From positions 1-11,985 of the forward strand of contig JAQIWT010001193.1 in NCBI GenBank assembly GCA_034696485.1: a stretch of 11,985 bases of DNA. The letters are read 5' to 3'. Position 1 is the stretch's first letter. The number at the start of each line of letters is the position of its first letter. Below are positions 1 through 7,925 of this stretch, piece after piece. The stretch comes from Isohypsibius dastychi (taxonomy: Eukaryota; Tardigrada; Eutardigrada; Parachela; Isohypsibiidae). Position numbers and translations under genes: made by a program. The notes beneath the pieces are model-generated. The model did no database searches and was not told the DNA's origin. It saw only the letters and a list, made by a program, of their open reading frames with translations.

Positions 1-54
<54 letters not shown>
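1..54. repeat. (AAT)18 microsatellite
   Basis: Eighteen perfect AAT units start at the window edge, so the tract probably continues outside. A degenerate AAT-rich tail reaches about position 119. It is a simple-sequence repeat with no coding role seen. Confidence 0.97.
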
Positions 55-55
<1 letters not shown>

Positions 56-119
56 TAAGGGGGATATTTATAATAAACTAATAATAATAGTAATAATAAT
101 GATATTGAAATAATAATGA

Positions 120-335
120 TATGGACTATAGTTGCCGCAATTTTTCGTTAAAGGCCCACATTTTTCGTAAAGGCACCAAATTAACAGCATACGCTGTCGA
201 AGACGGGGTGCGGACCCTATCAGCTTCCATGCAGGGGCTTCACCTGTGTGGTTGAATGCGAATTCAACTCAACCACTGATCACTGCATGACAATCTACTC
301 TTCACATATTCGCATGCGAGTCCATTCTTTCCAAA
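120..335 (+). other. Upstream region of the LRR membrane-protein gene
   Basis: No coding sequence is recognised. A short imperfect direct repeat around TTTTTCGT(T)AAAGGC lies at about 139-175. Positions 248-255 (GTGGTTGA) and 269-276 (TCAACCAC) form a perfect 8-bp inverted repeat with a 13-nt spacer. Inside it is a second, competing pair, GTTGAA at 251-256 and TTCAAC at 263-268. The element ends 59 nt before the start codon, so it lies in the likely promoter or 5' UTR, but a regulatory role is only inferred. No TATA box is evident. Confidence 0.4.
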
Positions 336-1922
336 ATGTTTGGATGTATTATTTTATATATATTAGTACAAGGTACGTTGTCTGTGCCTTGGTCCACAAC
401 ATTCTGTCCGCTGGCTCCGTGTGAATGTGTTGAAGAGAACAATTCAGTTGATTGTTCAGATCTCGATCTCAGTTCCTTCCATATTTCACATCTACCTGAT
501 GATACGTTCGCTGGAGTTTTGTCGATTGATTTGAGAGTTAATTCATTGTCTGTTCTTCCTGATCCCTCCGATGTGCTACGTGTGTTCCCTGATTTGAAAG
601 TTGTGTTTTTGGATCGGAATCCTCTTAACATTTGCCCATTAATCGAAGAAAGTAAATCTACAAGATTTTCATGGATGGAATCTATTTGTCCTCGAAAAGT
701 GATTCGAGTTGACCAACGTAAGTTTTGATTATTATTTCGGGTTTTCTTTTCTTTGGCAATCTGCAGCTTCTTCTCGCTACCTTCCGTCTTTTGCTCAATG
801 CTGGAAATGACTCTCCATGACGAACGGCGAGCTCCAACCACGTTCTTGTAGGGGACTGAAAGGAGATTGTGTTCTTCTTTGCTCAGCTCAATTCTATATA
901 TTTTTCGTCTTACAGAAAGTGAAAAGAATCCTAGCCACATGACAATTATGGATGGTGGAGGAGATGGGATTATGGTTGGTGTGCCTCCGGAAATACCTAG
1001 GATTTTATACAATTCGACAGAAAAGCCAGCGAGTACTTCCACTCAACCGCTCGTTCCGCTTGTTGAAGAAGGTGAGAGATTTCAAGAAGAAGTAGTTGTT
1101 ACGGTATTTTGGATACGGTTAAGAATTGTGTGTTTTTATCTGGTTCAGAGGATGTCCGATTTTTTCCCCATCGCCGATATGAATTTTTAAATTTAATAGT
1201 GTTTTGCTTGATAGAAAAGCGAAGCCACATTTTTTCGTCAGTTTTATCATTTTTGACTTGATTTATCAAAATCGTGAGTTGAAGGCCGTTTGCGATGTTG
1301 TTTTAGCGCGGTTTTGGCTATTGTTTTGAAAGTGGACATCCACTGATCGCTTTGGAATAAACTCGTTTATTTCCCACAGTTCTTTATAGTGCTTTTCAAT
1401 AGATTTGAGTGAATCAAACTTCACGGTTGGTGGAACTTATCAACGTAGGAGCAGACAATAATTTGGACACGGTCAAGAATTGAATGTTTCTCTTCAGGTT
1501 CAGTGGATATGTCTGATTATTTTTTCCCACTGCAGAAATTGAATTGCGAGTTGTAATTGACAGAAAAGCCAAGTCCGAGTGGTTATTAAATTTGTTTTTT
1601 TGTAGTGAATGTTGGAACTCTACTTCCGGTTGCCAGCTTAGCTTCGACGTCTGACCAGAATACTAGCCACTGGATTTTAGGGATTGTGTTGGGAATTATT
1701 TCTTTGTTGTTTGGAGCAGGCGGAACAATCGTTTGCATTTGGCGATGTAAACGCCGGGGACAGTTTTGTTTCCGCGGAACTTACCATCCTGCTCGTCAAC
1801 AATTATATTCCCCGTCCAACTCGACATTCACAAATAGTTCAACTCTTATGGACGAGAATGACCGGCAACCGTTTTCAATGTTGAATATGCCCCGTTCTTT
1901 CGCAAACGAATCTCATTTGTAA
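336..1922 (+). CDS. Type I membrane protein with LRR N-terminal cap, 3 exons
   Basis: I reconstruct exons 336-717, 916-1071 and 1606-1922, with introns of 198 and 534 nt. Both introns are phase 1 with good donors (GTAAGT, GTGAGA) and acceptors (TTACAG, TTGTAG). The joined reading frame is 855 nt, 284 aa plus stop. Residues 1-16 look like a signal peptide. Residues 24-40 carry the cysteine pattern CPLAPCEC...C of an LRRNT cap (C24, C29, C31, C40). One or two weak leucine-rich repeats follow, with an LxxNPLxxC-like end. Exon 2 encodes a Ser/Thr/Pro-rich stalk with an NST glycosylation sequon. Residues 202-225 are a membrane segment followed by WRCKRR, leaving a cytoplasmic tail of about 59 residues. 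This predicts a small cell-surface protein with an extracellular LRR module. The family name and ligand are unknown. A canonical AATAAA lies 118 nt after the stop. The three phase-compatible exons are strong support; the start choice rests on the signal peptide. Confidence 0.75.
1107..1579 (+). repeat. Imperfect direct duplication inside intron 2
   Basis: Two intronic segments, about 1107-1225 and 1461-1579, align by eye over about 120 nt. Shared blocks are GGA(T/C)ACGGT(T/C)AAGAATTG, GGTTCAG(A/T)GGATATGTC-like, a TTTTTTCCC run and GA(T/C)(A/G)GAAAAGC. The words ACAGAAAAGCCA and GCGAG or CCGAG also occur at 1018 in exon 2, so the duplicated unit may have included part of that exon. Neither copy keeps a clear open reading frame. 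Confidence 0.55.
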
Positions 1923-2039
1923 GTTGTGAAAATGAGAACTGTATTTCTTGCGTCTTGCTTCATTTCCGGTTAGCGGTTGATCATGTTTCTTTGCTCACTT
2001 GCATCGTTCCTCGTCTGGTGATTTTATTACTTTTTCGAG

Positions 2040-2045
2040 AATAAA
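2040..2045 (+). promoter_or_regulatory. Polyadenylation signal of the LRR membrane-protein gene
   Basis: AATAAA lies 118 nt after the stop at 1922 and is followed by a T-rich stretch at about 2074-2084. Position and context fit 3' end formation for the upstream gene. Confidence 0.6.
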
Positions 2046-2092
2046 AGTTCTTTTCATTTAGTCTGTGAAACTGGTTTTTTTTTTCATGTACC

Positions 2093-2254
2093 ATGCCCTC
2101 AAGACAATTCAGGAGCGTAGAACAAGTCCTACTTGAACTACTTACGAATACCGGTGTGCTTTTCAATGGCCGATGGCATCGAGGTGGCCATAACAAAAAT
2201 AAGTACCAGGTACTGGCTACCGATCACTTGTTGGAGTGGCAAAATCTAAGGTAG
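2093..2254 (+). CDS. Small open frame of 53 codons, uncertain
   Basis: An ATG at 2093 opens a 53-codon frame ending in TAG at 2252-2254. It is preceded by a T-rich run ending about 10 nt upstream, although that run lacks a clear AG acceptor. The peptide is mixed and charged, with a helix-like stretch VEQVLLELL at residues 9-17. An AAG|GTAGAG donor-like site lies at its 3' end, so it could be a first exon. It resembles no family I know. It begins only about 50 nt after the poly(A) signal of the upstream gene. It may be chance. Confidence 0.15.
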   Translation: MPSRQFRSVEQVLLELLTNTGVLFNGRWHRGGHNKNKYQVLATDHLLEWQNLR

Positions 2255-2280
2255 AGACTGTAACGGCAATGTTGGCTCAT

Positions 2281-2295
2281 CCCCCCCCCCCCCCC
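2281..2295. repeat. Poly-C tract (C15), upstream of F-box copy A
   Basis: Fifteen consecutive C residues, so poly-G on the other strand. It lies about 150 nt before the conserved CCATCATCTGG motif of the F-box 5' region. An equivalent C20 tract precedes copy C at 7176-7195. Confidence 0.95.
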
Positions 2296-2346
2296 GCTCG
2301 ACCTTCCTACCAGCACCCGCCGCTGCGTTCGGAATGCGGACATATT

Positions 2347-2369
2347 CTGCTTTTCATTTCATTTCTCAG
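2347..2369 (+). promoter_or_regulatory. Probable (trans-)splice acceptor before F-box copy A
   Basis: A pyrimidine-rich run ending TTTCTCAG at 2369 lies 134 nt before the start codon at 2504. An equivalent TTCTGC...TTCAG site sits in the same place upstream of copy C (ends at 7265). It could accept a spliced leader or join an upstream non-coding exon; sequence alone cannot decide. Confidence 0.4.
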
Positions 2370-2503
2370 TAAGAATCAACTCTTACTCCTGATTTAATCC
2401 GAAATACAAAAGGATTCAACTTGGAGTTTGCATACGCTCCGTAAACATCCATCATCTGGCGAGAACATATTGAGCTTTCGTTCGACCGCTGGAATCTGTT
2501 CGC

Positions 2504-3619
2504 ATGGAAAACGTCGTGATGGATGCGGAGCAGTCTGGACAGGCTACAACGGAACCCTCTCCAAGTTTCCTCACCGTTCATTTATCGTAAGTCTTTTCAG
2601 TCATCATGTTTATTGACCGAATTTCTTCTGATGAGGAGTTCTGGTTACTCAAAAGTCGGAGTCGCAAGTTCTTTCGTGATTCAGGAGCATCAGCGATCTC
2701 CCACGAGAAGTTATGGAAATTATCTTCGGAAAACTCGATTCCATAGCCCGGAGAAAGATAGAACGGTAAATGAGGTGCAGGCTGTTCGTTTATTTGATGT
2801 CGTGCTGAGAATTGACTATATTACAGCGTTTGCAAGGGATGGATGCAAATCGTTCGAGGAGTCCGGAAGTTTAGAACCCACGTACAAATCGAGCTTCCTT
2901 TGTTCTTCCATGAGCCCTGGCGTTCATCCAACCAGAGGGACTTTTGTACGATACTTCGCCACCTGGTTGGACCGGATCTGGAAGTTTTGCATTTCAAACC
3001 ACCTGAACTTCCGCCGGACTTTGACAGCGCTGGATTGTACCAAAGCGTGCTGGGAAACAGTATCCAGTTCATCGAGGTTTCATTGAGACGTGTTGGTGCA
3101 GACCTGTCCAAATTTAACATCGTGTTCACTGATTGTAACATCGAGTGTGCTGTATTGGATGGCTTCGGAATTGCGGTAGATACCAAAAAGATGCGGATCA
3201 TACGTTCGATCTTTACGGCTGTCGACTGGTTTGGAAAATCCTCCCTGTATTTCGACGAATTTTGGTTGGAACATGAGGACGGACTATCTGAGCAAATAGC
3301 AAAGCTGTTCCTTGCCGAAAATGGGCCACTGACAAAGGTACAGTCGGATTTGTTGCACTGGATGGAAACAAATCTCGCAGTCGATGGGGAACCTGATATT
3401 GAGCTCATTCACGATTTGGCCGTTGATATCTCCCGCCATGAAGGGTAAAATGAGTGAGATGGTTTCTTCTGGGTGTCAGTTTCGTTTTATTTCAGTACGA
3501 AATTCGTGGATAATTATGATTGGATCGAGGCTCTGACAACCATCGCTAATGGAGGACATGTTTCCAAACATACAACCGATTTCTTTGCGTGGATTTTTCA
3601 CTCTATTGATCGTACTTAG
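2504..3619 (+). CDS. F-box protein, intact paralogue (copy A), 301 aa
   Basis: Four exons are reconstructed: 2504-2586, 2685-2765, 2827-3444 and 3496-3619. Introns are 98, 61 and 51 nt, all phase 2. The coding length is 906 nt with no internal stop. Residues about 30-70 form an F-box: DLPREVMEIIFGKLDSIARR, then RVCKGWMQI across the exon 2/3 junction. F-box proteins bind Skp1 and recruit targets to SCF (Skp1-Cullin-F-box) ubiquitin ligases. The rest (about residues 72-301) is an alpha/beta-looking domain of unknown family, ending in ALTTIANGGHVSKHT, which is nearly identical in copy B (LKTIANGGHVSKHT). The start is supported by alignment with the 5' end of copy B (AACGTCGTGA after the ATG) and by the same phase-2 first intron in copies B and C. 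The exon 3 donor (GG|GTAAAA) avoids the stop just inside the intron and matches the equivalent junction in copy B. No poly(A) signal was found close downstream. The substrate is unknown. Confidence 0.82.
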
Positions 3620-4323
3620 TAGATGAGGAAAAAAATCCCTTCTTTTCGTTTTTTAAGTTCAGATGGCTTTAAGCTTCAGTACCGGATCTGCATTCTCTTG
3701 AGATTTTGAACTTCAGAACTCCAGATTTTGGCTGACGTTCGGAAGAACAGAGACTCCGAGTTTCTCTCAGAATCGAAACAAGCAGGATTGCAGTTACGTG
3801 TTAGAAGATCCAGCTAGTTCGTCGAAATAAGCGTTTACTTACGGTTTAAACGCAATGCACTCTTCCCGTTATCTGGGCCTTCAAATACAAGAAACATGTT
3901 AACTGGTGGATAACCCCTGATCACCATATTACTGTTTTGGCTTTTTAGTGGCATATCCGGTTCGTATACCCGGATTTCGTATGGCTTTCGTGATAGCCTC
4001 TGGGACCTTATTCCGGGAAACAGGGGGAGGAGGCTGGGTGAAGAGGAATGACGGTATTCAACGAAGCAAACAAAGAAAATATTGCACACAGAAGACAGAC
4101 TTTCTATGGAAAGGACTTCCAGTAGAGGATATCTTGGCAATCTTGACTAAACGCTCTCAATCATGCTTGCACTTGTTTTCTGATCTGGTTCAACCTTTGC
4201 TCAAAAGGCTTGCATCTAACCGAGATTGGAATATTCATCTACCGCGAAAACTAGCCAGCAATCGGCGGTAACAAAATCTTCAGCTGTATAAGGAAGTACT
4301 ACCTTCGTATCTTGCATTGCTCG
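3620..4323. other. Intergenic region between F-box copies A and B
   Basis: About 700 nt with no convincing gene. The plus strand has a strong acceptor-like site, GGCTTTTTAG, ending at 3948. It is followed by an open frame to 4271 that includes KGLPVEDILAIL, faintly F-box-like but too weak to call. The minus strand has one candidate exon, listed separately. No repeat was seen. Confidence 0.5.
3843..3999 (-). other. Candidate minus-strand exon, orphan
   Basis: On the minus strand a 157-nt open segment is bounded by an acceptor-like CCCAG (4000-4001) and a consensus donor GTAAGT (3842-3837). The open frame runs through KPYEIRVYEPDMPLKS and ends GKSALRLN before the donor. No partner exon was found on either side and no family is recognised. 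It may be a remnant of a displaced gene or chance. Confidence 0.2.
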
Positions 4324-5492
4324 ATGGCAAACGTCGTGACGGAAGAGGAGCCCTCGTAGAGGAGCATGGATAATATTGGAGCAGGGGCTGCGATGGAACC
4401 TTCTCAGAATGTGACCGCCCTTCATGTAACGTAAGTACCTGCATTCACCATGCATTCCGTTAGATGGAAATAAGTCTGAAGAAAAGTTCTGATACGGTAC
4501 TTGCTCCCAAAATAATTAGCAGTGTTTGCAGCATGCATTCATTCCCCTTTTTGTAATGCAGTTGCATCAGCAATCTTCCACGAGAAGTTATGGAGGGGAT
4601 TTTCCAGGAATCCGATTCCCTCACCAGGAAGAACCTAGAACGGTAATTTCGCTAAAGAAATCTGAATCCTGCTGCCATTGTTTCTATTGTAGAGTTTACA
4701 AAGGATGGATGCAAATCATCCGAGGAGCGAAAAATCTTCGAACTGACCTTCTCATCGAGCTTCCTTCGTACTTGGTTCAAGGTGCCCACGGTCACTGGCA
4801 ACCACCATTTGTGGTCTGGTGTGCAAGACTTCGCCGTTTGATTACTCCCGATCTAGAAGCTGTGCATTTCATATCATGTCAGTTTCCAGTAAACTTCGAG
4901 TGAGATCGATTGAACCGAATCATGATGGAGGGGAATGGAATCTTCTATGTTTTGGCAGCTTTGACTACCGCTGGCCTCAACTTATCGAAAGTCGACGTCG
5001 TCTTTAGTGGCTGTATCGTTGAGTGTGAGGTGGGGTATGGAGGCTCTGTTCTGGGCGGCATCAAAAAGATCCGGATTCTTCGCTCGGATATCACAGCCAT
5101 CGACTGGTTTCGATGTTCTACGCTGTATTTTGAAGAATTGTGTTTGGAAGCATCGGCTATGTGAGCCGATAGGGGAGTTGTTTCTTTCCGAGCACGGGCC
5201 ATTGACGGAGGCACAGTCGGAAGTTCTACGCGAGCTTGAAAGACTTTTAGATACGGACGAGCCAAATGATGAACTCATAGATCGTTGGGCTTATTTTCTT
5301 TCCAGTCTTGACAGGTGAGAAGGAGTCGGCTCGGTTTTCTGGTTTCCAGTTTGATGTTATTACAGGAAGATGCGGTACGTGGATGGCTATGACTGGTTTA
5401 AAGCTTTGAAGACGATTGCTAATGGAGGTCATGTCTCCAAGCATACGGCTGATTTTTTGGGAAAGTCGATGCATTTGCTCGCGGATCTTTAG
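4324..5492 (+). pseudogene. F-box protein paralogue, disabled (copy B)
   Basis: The four-exon layout of copy A is preserved: about 4324-4430, 4562-4642, 4693-5314 and 5366-5492, with introns of 131, 50 and 51 nt and intact splice signals. Exon 2 is 81 nt, the same as in A and C. The F-box is NLPREVMEGIFQESDSLTRK, then RVYKGWMQI, so the usual Cys after RV is Tyr. Three lesions are visible. The ATG matching copy A's start (4324) meets TAG at 4357, though a later ATG at 4366 opens the same phase-2 exon. An in-frame TGA at 4901-4903 interrupts exon 3. About 5 nt are missing relative to copy A around 5155-5170, shifting the frame; it resumes as CEPIGELFLSEHGPLTEAQS. Between and after the lesions the homology is clear (LSKVDVVF, KKIRILRSDITAIDWF, ANGGHVSKHT). 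A short product of about 134 aa holding the F-box could still be made, so a truncated protein is not excluded. Confidence 0.78.
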
Positions 5493-5595
5493 CTTACAGA
5501 TCGCTATTCTGAGCGAAGGAAAATCTCTTGCGTTCATTTATCTACGGTTCACGTGTCAGAGTACTTAAAGTGGATCAGAGTGACTAAATATTAGG

Positions 5596-5874
5596 CTAGA
5601 CCAGATTTGTTAAGGGGTAGAAAATGCAAACGTGTAGGAACTCCAAACAAACGACATAAGGTAACAAAACGCCGGTCTGACGGCGAAAGGTAATCTGGCA
5701 GCAGATGATCATGGCTAAAATGAAACAGGCAACACCCGCGAAAGTACAGAATGCCATGGCACAACTGAACCAGATCAGTAAATCTTTTGTATCACCGTTC
5801 CACTCAGATGTCAGGTTATACAGGGATAGAACTGCGACTGTGCTGGTTTGAGCCTGTTCCGCCATTTTTTTCAT
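5596..5874 (-). CDS. Small membrane protein, 92 aa
   Basis: The frame starts at ATG 5874 and ends with TAG at 5598-5596. An acceptor CTTTTTGCAG lies 16 nt upstream of the ATG, and TGA occurs in frame between them. The ATG is therefore the true start of this exon, as in a trans-spliced nematode transcript. Residues about 32-60 are strongly hydrophobic and rich in Ala, Cys and Phe (LLIWFSCAMAFCTF onward). A short TFRRQTG linker follows, then a second hydrophobic stretch at about 68-88. There is no obvious signal peptide. An NLT sequon lies at residue 20. I find no good donor before the stop, so it looks like a single-exon, two-pass protein or the remaining front half of a larger multi-pass protein. 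The family is not recognised. It ends about 100 nt from the end of copy B on the other strand, in convergent orientation. Confidence 0.45.
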   Translation of the reverse strand: MKKMAEQAQTSTVAVLSLYNLTSEWNGDTKDLLIWFSCAMAFCTFAGVACFILAMIICCQITFRRQTGVLLPYVVCLEFLHVCIFYPLTNLV

Positions 5875-5890
5875 GGACGAAAAAGGTCAG

Positions 5891-5904
5891 CTGCAAAAAG
5901 CAGA
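5891..5904 (-). promoter_or_regulatory. Probable trans-splice acceptor for the minus-strand membrane gene
   Basis: On the minus strand the sequence reads CTGCTTTTTGCAG and ends 16 nt before the ATG at 5874. The short distance and an in-frame TGA in the leader fit a spliced-leader addition site rather than an internal splice junction. Confidence 0.45.
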
Positions 5905-7175
5905 CTCTCTTCAACAGAGTGCGACAATTCACATGGACTGAGGTCGGTCGGGCTATTCAGGTAGATATAACGATTTGTGCTTTAAATACCCTGATCAAGT
6001 GTCTTAACCATGTTATTTGCATTACCGTGACCATATATAAGAAGCAAACAATCATTGAATTGCACAGCGACGAGCCTGCGCCCTGAACGTTGATCTCTGT
6101 TTTTGTTTCGTGATAATTGCCCAAGTGCCGGTTCCAATTCGGCTAAATTACACTGATCTTGAGTTCCAAACAGGATTATTTGGATTCAGTTTGCTTAAAT
6201 TCTATGAATTTACCTGTAGATGTTATTCACCTCACGTCGAATACAGCACATCTTCGTGATGAACGGATAAAGTAGAGATCATTGGTTCCGTGACAAAACC
6301 AAGCGTGGCAGTGAATAACCAATCTACCGAACACGCATGTTATAATTGTTCTGTTCACAAACACAAACGATGGCGCGGATAAGTTGTGTTAAGCGGTAGA
6401 GGGTAGCTGTTTTCGGTGCGAATTGACGTATTCATGTTTATTTTTTAGTTAGTGTATATTTATCTTAAACGATAATGATAACAACAAAAAGTTACAATAT
6501 CCAAGAGATTTCGAGAGATATTCGTTCGATGGAATTCAGATATTTAGTTAAGTGAGAGTCAGTAATGCCTTACAAAGTAAAAAGTTTAAGAAGTTTTATT
6601 ATCCATCGATTTGACTGAAACCGGGCTGAAGAAACCGAATTGGGGGAGAGGAGTGGGGGTCCAGAAGCGGCTACGCGATGAAGGAATATACAAACAAAAA
6701 TTCCGTGAATTCTGTTATGTTTTGTTTGGTTGTCTCTCAAACTAAAACGTTATTATTATGAATCAAAGCACGAGGAAACCCGAGAAATTCGTTTCTCACG
6801 AGACCCCTTGCCCCCGGCTTTTCTCACGGTCGTAACGTGGATGGCTTTGCCGCAGGGCAACGGATTGTCCCCAGCATACCTCAGTGTTTCGGTTTCTGTG
6901 GCGGCTCTGGTCATCTCGATGGCCATTCGATGGCCAACCAAAATATAAACCTGTAGCGACGTTGCAGTAAACAACAAGAACCGAGAGGAACAGGTTTACC
7001 GCATGTTGATGTACATCAGACAACAGAGCCAAACACTTAACATTGAAGACACATTTTTTAAAATAGTCCCAGAACGCAGAATGTTAATCGGATTTTTAAA
7101 CTCGGTCATTCGAATGTTCAAAACTTTGTGAAACAGACAACAAGAGGTTTCAAGTAAGTAGCCATGTCAATCCAA
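5905..7175. other. Long region without a convincing gene
   Basis: No exon chain could be built. Open frames at 6730-6948 (plus) and 6756-7032 (two on the minus strand) overlap one another and look like mutual shadows. On the minus strand one has a hydrophobic start (NLFLSVLVVYCNV). Another could end at a donor, CTGAG|GTATGC, near 6882. Neither is backed by a partner exon. A short tandem GATGGCCATTC/GATGGCC lies at about 6919-6936. A G-rich patch (GGGGGAGAGGAGTGGGGG) lies at about 6641-6658. No tRNA or other RNA gene was seen. Confidence 0.4.
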
Positions 7176-7195
7176 CCCCCCCCCCCCCCCCCCCC
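7176..7195. repeat. Poly-C tract (C20), upstream of F-box copy C
   Basis: Twenty consecutive C residues, followed by ACCACCA. Its place relative to the splice acceptor and to CCATCATCTGG matches that of the C15 tract before copy A, which suggests it was inherited with the duplicated 5' flank. Confidence 0.95.
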
Positions 7196-7244
7196 ACCAC
7201 CATACCCCTTATTTTCGGCCGATTCCACGTTGCAGAATTCGGAT

Positions 7245-7265
7245 TTGTTCTGCTCTTTCCTTCAG
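7245..7265 (+). promoter_or_regulatory. Probable (trans-)splice acceptor before F-box copy C
   Basis: A pyrimidine-rich run TTCTGCTCTTTCCTTCAG ends at 7265, 187 nt before the start codon. It aligns with the acceptor upstream of copy A (TTCTGCTTTTC...TTTCTCAG), and both follow a GCGGA or TCGGA word. Confidence 0.4.
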
Positions 7266-7451
7266 CTCTGACATCCGCTTCCCATGATCTTATCTCGTAT
7301 TTAGCACCTCTGCAAAGAAAAAGCATGGAATTAGCCGAACGTTGAATTATCTTTCATTCCGTGGACAGCCATCATCTGGAAGAAGGCCTTGAGCCTTGTG
7401 AAGAGAACCAGCGTCGTGTTTTACTGAAATCTCCTCCAACCACTTGTTGAA

Positions 7452-7925
7452 ATGGATGTAGCACAATTTGAATCTTCTGCTATGGAACTTTTTCGGAGTC
7501 AACCCGCCGAACATGTACCGTAAAAATGTCTTTCATGTTTGTAATGTTTGTCGGGTGAAATTCGACTGGCTTGGCTCGTGGCGTGGCATACAGTAATATA
7601 GAGTACAACACGTTCTAGGTTTAATCTTCCATCTGTTTTTCAGAAACATCTGCAATCTCCCACAAGAAATTATGGAAATTATTTTCGAAAACCTTGATTC
7701 CATCAGCCGTAAAGAGATTGAACGGTAATCAAAATTATGAAATTGTTTTTCAGCGTGACAAGAGTTGCCTTTATTGTAACGTCTGCAAGAACTGGATGCA
7801 AATCGCTCGAGGAGTCAGAAAGTTTCGGACTCACCTTCTGATCGAGCTTCCACCGTTCTTTGCTTGGCCTGCTCCTCGTTACTGGCGACCGCTCTACTAC
7901 AATTGTAGCCGACGAAAGTGTCCGG
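7452..7925 (+). pseudogene. F-box protein paralogue, truncated (copy C)
   Basis: Exon 1 (7452-7519) and exon 2 (7644-7724, 81 nt) are intact, joined in phase 2. They encode the best F-box of the family: NLPQEIMEIIFENLDSISRK. Exon 3 should begin at 7780 (C|GTC TGC AAG, for VCKNWMQIARGVRKFRTHLL), but the acceptor there reads TGTAAC, so the expected AG at 7778-7779 is AA. The nearby TTTTTCAG at 7753 would put the exon out of frame and reach TGA. A non-consensus AG at 7763-7764 would keep frame. Homology to copies A and B ends near 7906-7925, where a strong hairpin begins, and the frame stops at TGA 7967-7969. The remaining two-thirds of exon 3, and exon 4, were not found. The 5' flank shares CCATCATCTGG with copy A. 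Confidence 0.72.

Noticed and set aside
302-1042. Minus-strand open frame of 246 codons over the LRR gene
   Set aside because: It crosses exon 1, intron 1 and exon 2 of a well-supported plus-strand gene, has no recognisable domain and has composition typical of an antisense shadow.
2821-3408. Minus-strand open frame of 195 codons opposite copy A exon 3
   Set aside because: It is the shadow of the conserved F-box protein exon. The plus-strand frame is supported by homology to copies B and C and by splice sites.
3955-3975. tRNA B-box-like GGTTCG
   Set aside because: No A-box or cloverleaf can be built around it. The same holds for GGTTCAACC near 4188.
3948-4271. Degenerate F-box gene from the motif KGLPVEDILAIL
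   Set aside because: Only a short LP..(D/E)IL..L pattern matches. Exon boundaries and downstream conserved blocks of the family are missing.
4899-4958. A 60-nt intron in copy B that would remove the TGA
   Set aside because: GTGAGA and TTTGGCAG are plausible splice ends, but the joined sequence enters a frame that stops at 5007 and does not match copy A.
6730-7032. Membrane or transporter-like gene
   Set aside because: Three overlapping frames on both strands each show short hydrophobic stretches. None has conserved transporter motifs or a workable exon chain.
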